Made by a program: the position numbers and the translations under genes
The notes under the pieces: generated by a model
The model's input: only the letters and a program-made list of their open reading frames with translations
The model's database searches: none
Told to the model about the DNA's origin: nothing
Shown here: positions 1-5,664 of the stretch, piece by piece
How positions within the stretch are numbered: the stretch's first letter is position 1
Layout of the letters: every line of letters begins with the position of its first letter
Origin: Sediminibacterium sp.
GTDB taxonomy: Bacteria > Bacteroidota > Bacteroidia > Chitinophagales > Chitinophagaceae
Direction: 5' to 3'
DNA: 5,664 bases
Assembly (NCBI GenBank): GCA_030158535.1
Contig: JAOASV010000284.1
Coordinates: forward strand, 1 to 5,664

Positions 1-37
1 CTAGCTGATGATCGAGGCAATCAAACAATCGTTTCAT
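1..37 (-). CDS. probable start of the next co-oriented gene (partial)
   Basis: After the DUF1015 stop, an ATG at 37-35 opens a frame that stays open to the left edge and reads MKRLFDCLDHQL (12 residues). A second in-frame ATG at 43-41 would add Met-His. The spacing of 14 to 20 bp after the previous stop and the shared strand fit continuation of the operon. The RLFD..D.QL pattern reminds me of the N-termini of Bacteroidota long-chain fatty acid-CoA ligases (AMP-binding), but twelve residues are too few to assign a product. Confidence 0.4.
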   Translation of the reverse strand, partial: MKRLFDCLDHQL

Positions 38-57
38 ATGCATGGCATGTGTTTATT

Positions 58-1293
58 CTACTCGTAAATAAGATGGGTTAACAAACCATCTCTTAATTTA
101 GGCTCAAACCAAGTACTTTTTGGAGGCATTACATTTCCTGTATCCGCAATCGCAAATAACTGGTCGATGGTTACAGCATACAAACTAAAAGCAGCTGCAA
201 ATTGACCATTGTCTACCCTATCCGCTAAAACCTGAAGCCCTCTAATACCTCCCACAAAATCTACACGAGAATCGGTACGTGGATCTGCGATACCTAATAT
301 AGCATCCAAAATATTGTTTTGTAAAATAGTAACATCCAATACACCAATTGGATCTTCTGTAAAACTGCCAGGCTTAGCAGTGAGCTTATACCAACTTCCG
401 TTTAAGTACATGCCTATTTCATGAAGTGCTGCTGGCTTAAATGGCTCTTTAGACAACTGCTCAACATCAAATTGTTTTGCTACGGCTTCTAAAAATGCTG
501 TGGGTGTTAACCCATTTAAATCCTTTACCACACGGTTATAATCCATGATATACAACTGATTGGAAGGAAATAAAGTGGTTAAAAAGTAATCCGCATTTTT
601 ACCAGCATTGGCACCTAAAGCAGCGCGCACTTTTGCAGCAGATGCAGCTCTATGATGTCCATCAGCGATATAGGTACATGGAATTTCATGTTGAAATATC
701 GAACTGATTTCTTGTATAATAGACTCGTCATTGACCACCCAAATGGTATGCTGGATATCATCGTCAGCCACAAAATCATACACTGCTGTTTTTGTTTTTT
801 TCCAGTTTTCGATGAGTGTATCTAACCCAACATTATTGCGGTAAGCTAAAAACACATTACCTGTTTGAGCGCCCGATGTTTTGATATGATTGATGCGGTC
901 TAGTTCTTTTTCAGGTCTTGTAAACTCGTGCTTTTTGATAATGTCATTTTCATAATCATCCACACTACTTACACATACAAGTCCGGTTTGAGACCTTCCA
1001 TGCATGATTAATTGATAGATATAATAGCACTCTTTAGATTCTCTAAAAACTACATCGCGTTTAATAAAAGCTGCTAAATTTTCTTTTGCTTGTTCATATA
1101 CTTGTGCGTCATGAATATCTACCGATTCTGGCAGATCAATTTCGCTTTTTGTAATGTGCAAAAAAGAGGTGGGATTACCTGCTGCTTCTTTTTTAGCTTC
1201 TGCACTATTTAATACATCGTAAGGACGACTAGCTACTTGTTTTGCTAGCTGAGGCTGCGGTCGCAAAGCCTTAAAAGGTTGAATGATTGCCAT
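58..1293 (-). CDS. DUF1015 family protein, possible ParB/Srx-fold serine-linked enzyme
   Basis: This 411-residue protein is complete, has the usual family length and carries no signal peptide or membrane segment, so it is cytoplasmic. DUF1015 landmarks are visible in order: IQPFKALRP at 4-12, RPYDVLN at 23-29, SFLHITKSEIDLP at 43-55, TRPEKELDRINHIKTS at 125-140, the central IADGHHRAASA at 209-219, ADPRTDSRVDFVGG at 336-349 and the C-terminal MPPKSTWFEPKLRDGL at 389-404. Its biochemical function is not established. From family knowledge, DUF1015 genes often sit beside serC and serA in Bacteroidota, pointing to a role around serine metabolism. The DGHHR motif resembles the Asp-Gly-His-His signature of ParB/Srx-fold free serine kinases (SerK type), but kinase activity is inference. 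The ATG at 1293 is the natural start because IQPFKALRP follows directly. It stops with TAG at 60-58. A 27 bp gap separates it from the DUF4833 gene, with no terminator in it. Confidence 0.93.
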   Translation of the reverse strand: MAIIQPFKALRPQPQLAKQVASRPYDVLNSAEAKKEAAGNPTSFLHITKSEIDLPESVDIHDAQVYEQAKENLAAFIKRDVVFRESKECYYIYQLIMHGRSQTGLVCVSSVDDYENDIIKKHEFTRPEKELDRINHIKTSGAQTGNVFLAYRNNVGLDTLIENWKKTKTAVYDFVADDDIQHTIWVVNDESIIQEISSIFQHEIPCTYIADGHHRAASAAKVRAALGANAGKNADYFLTTLFPSNQLYIMDYNRVVKDLNGLTPTAFLEAVAKQFDVEQLSKEPFKPAALHEIGMYLNGSWYKLTAKPGSFTEDPIGVLDVTILQNNILDAILGIADPRTDSRVDFVGGIRGLQVLADRVDNGQFAAAFSLYAVTIDQLFAIADTGNVMPPKSTWFEPKLRDGLLTHLIYE

Positions 1294-1320
1294 GCTTCAA
1301 ATATCGGCAATTCTAATGAA

Positions 1321-1866
1321 TTAAGGCTTGAATTTATATGAAAATGGCGTGCCAGAATATTCGTCTTTTCCAATAATCTCCATATAAATAACATTGGGCA
1401 CCCAAAAAGATCCGCCTTCAATTTTTACAAATAGTTTTTGTAAAACAAATTCTTTATTGTTGAGCAAAAAATAAACTTTGTATTGATTGTCTTTTGGAGA
1501 ACGCTTTAAATAAAAGACTTGTTTCTTATAGGAAACAAAATGAAGTTTATAAACACCATTAGGGAGTAAGTCGTGCTTAATTCCGTAAGCAAAAGTTTCT
1601 TGAATATAACTTAATTCTTTTTTTTCTCCCCCTTCGTCATAACGTATCCAATACACGTGTACTGGGTTGTCTTTAATAAGCTGCCCTTTGGAATCCGTAT
1701 TAAGATCACAAATGATGGTATTGCTATTGGTGGTTCTTTGTAAATAAAAGAGTTGTTTAGCGGTGGGCTTTGGTATAGGAAAAGAATCTAGCGCGGTGTT
1801 AGCATAGCTATCAACTACACCCATCAATAAGCCCAGCACTAAAACCCATACAATTCTAACATGCAT
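1321..1866 (-). CDS. DUF4833 family secreted protein
   Basis: This 181-residue protein has an N-terminal signal peptide: Arg4, a hydrophobic core IVWVLVLGLLMGVV and a likely cleavage after SYA at residue 22. It is therefore expected in the periplasm or at the outer membrane. No cysteine sits at the cleavage site, so it is not an obvious lipoprotein. The mature part has FPIPKPTAKQLFYLQRTTNSNT, then PVHVYWIRYDEGGEKKELSYIQ at about 68-89, FAYGIK at 92-97, VSYKKQVFYLKR at 111-122 and GGSFWVPNVIYMEIIGKD at 151-168, ending in FKP. This order of motifs is what I recall of DUF4833, a family of unknown function common in Bacteroidota; the identification rests on memory of the family. The strand-rich makeup suggests a small beta-fold domain. 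The start ATG at 1866-1864 is preceded by TGGGGAAT, unusually close to a Shine-Dalgarno site for this window. The gene lies 11 bp after the DUF5686 stop, and both products are exported, so they may act together in the envelope. Confidence 0.8.
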   Translation of the reverse strand: MHVRIVWVLVLGLLMGVVDSYANTALDSFPIPKPTAKQLFYLQRTTNSNTIICDLNTDSKGQLIKDNPVHVYWIRYDEGGEKKELSYIQETFAYGIKHDLLPNGVYKLHFVSYKKQVFYLKRSPKDNQYKVYFLLNNKEFVLQKLFVKIEGGSFWVPNVIYMEIIGKDEYSGTPFSYKFKP

Positions 1867-1877
1867 ATTCCCCAGTG

Positions 1878-4427
1878 TTAAAAGTCAAATCTAAATCTTG
1901 TACGAATCCCTAGCTTGGTTATATAAGGGTTGTTGGTATAGGTAAACCTTTTAACAAGATCAACGCGCAAAAACTTAAATATATTTCCAATCCCTACGCT
2001 ACCTTCAAAATAGGGCCCCTGATTGAGACTAAAACTTGTTACAGCTCCATTCAGATTTTGAAATGCAATGAGATCAGGATTTTTTGAAGGATCATTTTCA
2101 TCTCGTAAGCTTCCGTAAATAACCCTTGCCGCTAATTGCTCACGCAGTTTTAGTTTTTTGAATAAAGGAATACGGTTAAATATTAACCCGTTAAAATAAT
2201 GTTCAACAAATAAAGACGCATACCTGTCACTTACAAACTCTTGGAAGTTCATGAGGTTATAAGAGTTTAATTGGTAGGCGTATGTTTGGTTGGCGCGCGG
2301 AATACTTAACAACGGATACGGAATTTTCCCAAACATTGTTCCTGCTTCAAAATTAACGTCCGTAAAGCCAAGTTGAGATAAATAAAAACGCTTATCAAAA
2401 GTGAAACTCACTTTTTGGTAATTGTAATTACTCCCCATTACGCCTTTTAAACCAGCTGTGTAATTAAGGGTAAGTATGGGATATTTATTAACCATGGCAA
2501 TACGGTAAACTTTGCCCTGAAAAAATTGCTCATGCGGCGCCCATCTAATTTGTCCTGTTATTTCTGAGGTGTTAACCTCCGGAACAACTACTGTTTGACC
2601 ATTTTTTACGGTTTGATATACAAGTCCACCCGCTGCTTCATGTCTCCAGTTTCTAAAACCAATCGTGTATGATAATCTACTAGGCAATTCATGTACGTAG
2701 TCTATTCTAAAATATTTATTGTAGGTCCACTTGTCGTTGAGTCCTCGTTTAAAAGAAAGTAAAATATTATCCTCCGATACAAATTCTAAATCTTGTCCGG
2801 GGATTTTGGTTTCTTTTTGATAACTCGCACGCACAAAATGCATTGGAAATGCATAGATAGATTGATTGTTGAGGGAATATGTAACGCCACCATAGTACTT
2901 CCATTTTTCATCTTTAAAACCATATGCACCATACCCTTCAAAATAAATGCGCTTACTTAATTTTGGCGTGGTACGTCCACCGAGCCTAAGTCTAAATCCT
3001 TCTACTGGATTAAAACTATAAAAAGTGGCCGCAGGTCCCATATCTACTGGACCAATGGCCGTATAGCCCGCCACCAAAAGTGTAACAACAGCCATCGTTC
3101 TTCTAAAAGATGGCATTTTTTCGAGGCTATCAATATTACTATATACTTTAGATTCTGCCTTTGTTAAAGTATCATGCCTACTAGCATTCCAAAATGATTC
3201 GTTGTAGTTTGCTGCATCCGCTTTAACAACGAGTGAAGGTCCAGTATAAATGGAATCCGGCAACGCTTTATTGATGGTGTAATTTTTATAAGAAACGGTT
3301 CGCCCGCCAAACACTCCGCCTTTACTATTTTTTGTTAAAGCAGCTTCTGTAAATGCAGTGCTCTTTATCAAATGATATCTACTATCGTTACCTTGTTCAA
3401 AATCTAAATCAATATTTAATTCTCTAACAAAATTTACGTTCGCATTTTTACTAATAAACATGGTCATTTTTTGAACACCGTAATTACCATCAAGGGTAAT
3501 ATACATGGTGCCTCTAAACAACAAGTCGTTGGTATTACGTGGCGTAAAATAAAGCTTCACTAATTTCAAACCGTTAGCATCTGTTATGGTATCCCTAATA
3601 TAATACATGTAAAATGTAGGGGCCACATCGGCAATGGGACTTAAAAATTCGTGGGTGAATAAAGGAATATTATTTTCATAAATATTAATATCCATCACAA
3701 GCCTATTTAAATAGGTGCTCACGCCATCGTTGTCTACGTAATCTCCAAAGTTTACGCGCTTTTGCGCAATTACAATGTCTTTTGTTTTTTCTGGAGATTT
3801 TCGAAAATAATGTGAAGACAAACGCTCTTCTAAATAAATAGGGATGAGTGCTTTGCCTGCTATTTTTAGGGTGTCTTTATTGTCTAGTAAAAACTGATAC
3901 TTTTTAAGCAGTTTACTATTGGTAATTTTTTCAGGAATTTTACTGAGCGACAATTCTACCTTATCATATTCGTCGTACTGGATATAATCATAACTATCAG
4001 GCTTATTGAGCGGCTTATTGGCAATCACTCTTTTAATAAGATCAACAGCTGGATTGTTTTTGTTTTTATATGGCGCACGTTTATTGGTAGAAACAGTAAC
4101 GTTATTAGAAAGCAGCGGATCCACTTCCATAATAATGTCTATCACTTGTGTTTTACCAATTTGAATATTTTTGGTAACCGTTTTGTAGCCAACATAAGAA
4201 ATTTTAATACTCGCTATTTGATTGGTACCAACGAGCTTGTACCTTCCTGCGCTGTCTGTTACCGTTCCTCGCCCACCTTTAAATACAATGGTTGCATAAG
4301 GTATGGGTGCTCCACTATTTAAATCTGTAACAACTCCTGTGACAACTGTTTGCTGTGCAGTGGCCGCAGCGTTAAATGAGGCAACCAAAACAATCAATAA
4401 TAAAATTCTATAAAAAGTTTTAACCAT
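1878..4427 (-). CDS. DUF5686 outer-membrane protein with N-terminal carboxypeptidase-D-like regulatory domain
   Basis: This 849-residue protein starts with a signal peptide: Lys3, a hydrophobic core RILLLIVLVASF and a probable cleavage after ATA (residue 24). Residues about 27-102 form a carboxypeptidase-D regulatory-like beta-sandwich (VVTGVVTDLNSGAPIPYATI, then GTVTDSAGRYKL and ISYVGYKT), as found at the N-terminus of many Bacteroidota outer-membrane proteins. The rest fits DUF5686: NPAVDLIKRVIANK at 125-138, YDYIQYDEYDK at 146-156, FRRTMAVVTLLVAGY at 441-455, then NPVEGFRLRLGGRTT at 473-487 and many alternating aromatic strands. It ends in phenylalanine (RTRFRFDF), typical of outer-membrane barrels. 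Substrate and function are unknown. I see no TonB box or plug, so it is not called a TonB-dependent receptor. The start is ATG at 4427-4425, inside the serC stop (8 bp overlap); a TTG four codons upstream is a weaker alternative. DUF4833 follows after 11 bp. Confidence 0.9.
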   Translation of the reverse strand: MVKTFYRILLLIVLVASFNAAATAQQTVVTGVVTDLNSGAPIPYATIVFKGGRGTVTDSAGRYKLVGTNQIASIKISYVGYKTVTKNIQIGKTQVIDIIMEVDPLLSNNVTVSTNKRAPYKNKNNPAVDLIKRVIANKPLNKPDSYDYIQYDEYDKVELSLSKIPEKITNSKLLKKYQFLLDNKDTLKIAGKALIPIYLEERLSSHYFRKSPEKTKDIVIAQKRVNFGDYVDNDGVSTYLNRLVMDINIYENNIPLFTHEFLSPIADVAPTFYMYYIRDTITDANGLKLVKLYFTPRNTNDLLFRGTMYITLDGNYGVQKMTMFISKNANVNFVRELNIDLDFEQGNDSRYHLIKSTAFTEAALTKNSKGGVFGGRTVSYKNYTINKALPDSIYTGPSLVVKADAANYNESFWNASRHDTLTKAESKVYSNIDSLEKMPSFRRTMAVVTLLVAGYTAIGPVDMGPAATFYSFNPVEGFRLRLGGRTTPKLSKRIYFEGYGAYGFKDEKWKYYGGVTYSLNNQSIYAFPMHFVRASYQKETKIPGQDLEFVSEDNILLSFKRGLNDKWTYNKYFRIDYVHELPSRLSYTIGFRNWRHEAAGGLVYQTVKNGQTVVVPEVNTSEITGQIRWAPHEQFFQGKVYRIAMVNKYPILTLNYTAGLKGVMGSNYNYQKVSFTFDKRFYLSQLGFTDVNFEAGTMFGKIPYPLLSIPRANQTYAYQLNSYNLMNFQEFVSDRYASLFVEHYFNGLIFNRIPLFKKLKLREQLAARVIYGSLRDENDPSKNPDLIAFQNLNGAVTSFSLNQGPYFEGSVGIGNIFKFLRVDLVKRFTYTNNPYITKLGIRTRFRFDF

Positions 4428-5490
4428 GTTTAGAAGCAAAATGTTTCATTAAGTCACAAAAAATTTGAACGCTAGATAATGGCATGGCGTTGTACATGCT
4501 TACACGTACGCCCCCTACGGTCCTATATCCTTTAACACCTACCATACCCTCTTCTTTACAAAGACTTAAAAAACTTTCTTCTAAACTTTGGTCTTTTAAA
4601 AAAAATACGGCGTTCATTAGGCTTCTATCTTCTTTGGCGACACGCGCTTCAAAAACAGGTAATGAATCAATGGTTTCGTATAATAAATTTGATTTCGCAG
4701 TATTGCGGATTTGCATTTCTGGTAAGCCCCCCTCTTCTATAATCCAACGGAGCGTTAATAAACTTACATAGATCGCAAAAACGGGTGGCGTATTCATGAG
4801 TGAACCAGCCGCAATATGTTTTTGATAATCCATGATTGTCGGAATTTTTCTAGCAATTTTTCCGAGAATTTCTTTTTTTACAACCACCATGTTTACACCC
4901 GCAGCGCCCATATTTTTTTGTGCTCCCGCATATATCAGTGAAAACTGATTGAAATTACGAGGTGCATAAAAAATATCGCTACTCATGTCTGCAACAAGCG
5001 GTGCGCTTGTGTTTGGTAGGGTATGCCACTGTGTTCCTTCTACCGTATTATTGGTAGTAAAATGCAAATATTTAGCGGAAGGGTCTACTATAAAGTCTTT
5101 GTTTATACTTGTATGATTGTTGGAAGTACTATCTGTTACAACTTGTACATTTCCAAAATTCGCTGCTTCTTTAATGGCTTTATTGCCCCAAATACCATTG
5201 TCACAATAGGCTGCTGTTTCATGCGTATCCAGTAAATTCATGGGCACTTGCATAAACTGCGTAGTAGCGCCGCCATGCAAAAACAACACATCATAATCAT
5301 CACCAATTTGCATGAGTGATTTTACAGATTGTACCGCTTCTTGCATTACATCTTGAAACAATGAAGTGCGGTGTCCAATTTCTAAAATAGATAAACCAGA
5401 GCCCTCAAAATCCATGATGGCTTCCGCTGCTTTTTGCATCACAACGGGCGGTAGTATAGAAGGGCCAGAATTAAAATTATGCAGTTTCAT
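4420..5490 (-). CDS. serC: phosphoserine aminotransferase SerC
   Basis: SerC is a PLP-dependent class V aminotransferase of the cytoplasm that converts 3-phosphohydroxypyruvate plus glutamate to O-phospho-L-serine and 2-oxoglutarate; in some bacteria it also serves pyridoxal phosphate synthesis. The 356-residue product has the usual family length. It starts MKLHNFNSGPSILP, matching the family's N-terminal FxxGPxxLP. Visible sites are GHR at 39-41 (phosphate-binding region), GGATTQF at 73-79, Trp101 (expected to stack on PLP), NNTVEGTQW at 147-155, Asp168 (expected pyridine-nitrogen contact), the Schiff-base lysine Lys192 in YAGAQKNMG, and the C-terminal GYRTVGGVRVSMYNAMP at 321-337 with Arg329 for the substrate carboxylate. 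The ATG at 5490-5488 is preferred over an in-frame ATG at 5529, because the extra 13 residues have no family counterpart and would lengthen the overlap with the upstream gene to 53 bp. The bases before the start are A-rich (AATAAAA) with no Shine-Dalgarno site, normal for Bacteroidota. It overlaps both neighbours. Confidence 0.97.
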   Translation of the reverse strand: MKLHNFNSGPSILPPVVMQKAAEAIMDFEGSGLSILEIGHRTSLFQDVMQEAVQSVKSLMQIGDDYDVLFLHGGATTQFMQVPMNLLDTHETAAYCDNGIWGNKAIKEAANFGNVQVVTDSTSNNHTSINKDFIVDPSAKYLHFTTNNTVEGTQWHTLPNTSAPLVADMSSDIFYAPRNFNQFSLIYAGAQKNMGAAGVNMVVVKKEILGKIARKIPTIMDYQKHIAAGSLMNTPPVFAIYVSLLTLRWIIEEGGLPEMQIRNTAKSNLLYETIDSLPVFEARVAKEDRSLMNAVFFLKDQSLEESFLSLCKEEGMVGVKGYRTVGGVRVSMYNAMPLSSVQIFCDLMKHFASKHG

Positions 5491-5664
5491 TTTTATTAAG
5501 GTCTGTGATAATGTTATCGTCATGAACATCTGTTACACCACCCGAAACGGTATATTTCATGGCATCGGACGCAGATACATTATCCAATATTTTAATATTT
5601 GTTTTTGGTACGATATACGTAATCCCAGATATCGCATAAGAATGCGGTACATACACTGTTACAT
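5477..5664 (-). CDS. DUF502 family membrane protein, C-terminal end (partial)
   Basis: The reading frame is open from the right edge to a TAA at 5479-5477 and gives 61 C-terminal residues; the 5' part lies outside the window. The peptide begins VTVYVPHSYAISG, continues with ITYIVPKTNIKILD and reaches a DAMKYTVSGGVT stretch. This pattern (VFVP..P..SG, a hydrophobic strand ending VP, then a SVEDAMK..ISGG-like element) is how I remember the end of DUF502 proteins, which are two-pass inner-membrane proteins of unknown function. The membrane helices would lie in the missing N-terminal part, so the location is inferred. After SGGVT comes an acidic, polar tail of about 18 residues. The last 14 bases overlap the start of serC, which suggests co-transcription and perhaps coupled translation. 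The family call is by recall of motif order, without an alignment. Confidence 0.8.
   Translation of the reverse strand, partial: VTVYVPHSYAISGITYIVPKTNIKILDNVSASDAMKYTVSGGVTDVHDDNIITDLNKNETA

Noticed and set aside
38..50. Small near-palindrome ATGCATGGCAT after the DUF1015 stop
   Set aside because: It is too short, has no T-run, and overlaps the probable start of the next gene, so it is not called a terminator or operator.
1294..1320. Bacteroidota-type -7 promoter element (GATATTTG) before the DUF1015 gene
   Set aside because: It resembles TAnnTTTG but lies only four bases from the start codon, so transcription would begin inside the gene; no matching -33 element fits the 27 bp gap.
4428..4439. 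TTG start for the DUF5686 gene, four codons upstream of the ATG
   Set aside because: The ATG at 4427 gives a normal signal peptide with a charged start; the longer form needs a rare start codon and adds only MLLN.
4484..4771. 95-codon plus-strand open frame
   Set aside because: It lies entirely antisense to the conserved C-terminal part of serC, and its translation shows no recognisable domain; the serC frame explains the sequence.
5023..5235. 70-codon plus-strand open frame
   Set aside because: It is antisense to the conserved middle of serC and has a low-complexity Cys/Ile-rich translation; no independent support as a gene.
5491..5529. N-terminal extension of serC from an upstream in-frame ATG at 5529
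   Set aside because: The 13 extra residues (MFMTITLSQTLIK) have no counterpart in the family, and the sequence is already used by the end of the DUF502 gene; the internal ATG at 5490 gives the standard N-terminus.

Overview
The window is a compact, single-strand block of housekeeping-type genes, all read on the minus strand. It comes almost certainly from a member of the Bacteroidota, probably the Chitinophagia/Sphingobacteriia side. The evidence is the AT-rich sequence, the lack of clear Shine-Dalgarno sites before most starts, and the presence of DUF5686 (an outer-membrane barrel with a carboxypeptidase-D-like N-terminal domain) and DUF4833, both typical of that phylum. The low-level taxonomy is inference only.

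In transcription order (right to left) the layout is as follows. First comes the 3' end of a DUF502-type membrane protein gene (5477-5664), cut by the window edge. Next is serC, phosphoserine aminotransferase (4420-5490), which overlaps the previous gene by 14 bp. Then comes a large DUF5686 outer-membrane protein gene (1878-4427), overlapping the serC stop by 8 bp. It is followed by a small secreted DUF4833-type protein gene (1321-1866, 11 bp gap) and a DUF1015-family gene (58-1293, 27 bp gap). The last 43 bases probably hold the first codons of one more gene. No intergenic gap exceeds 27 bp between the confident genes, and I see no hairpin-type terminator or convincing promoter between them. 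The whole window therefore reads as part of one operon or a tightly packed co-oriented run. No stretch over 300 bases lacks a gene.

Functionally, SerC makes O-phospho-L-serine in the serine and, in some organisms, vitamin B6 pathways. DUF1015 genes are repeatedly found next to serC/serA in Bacteroidota. Here the serA usually expected between serC and DUF1015 is absent, and two envelope genes sit in that place. The DUF1015 protein carries an ADGHHR motif that resembles the Asp-Gly-His-His signature of ParB/Srx-fold free serine kinases. This suggests, as a hypothesis, that it also acts around serine/phosphoserine. Apart from that idea and the mixed amino-acid/envelope gene order, the region looks ordinary. 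I found no mobile element, repeat array, CRISPR, RNA gene or novel multigene system.
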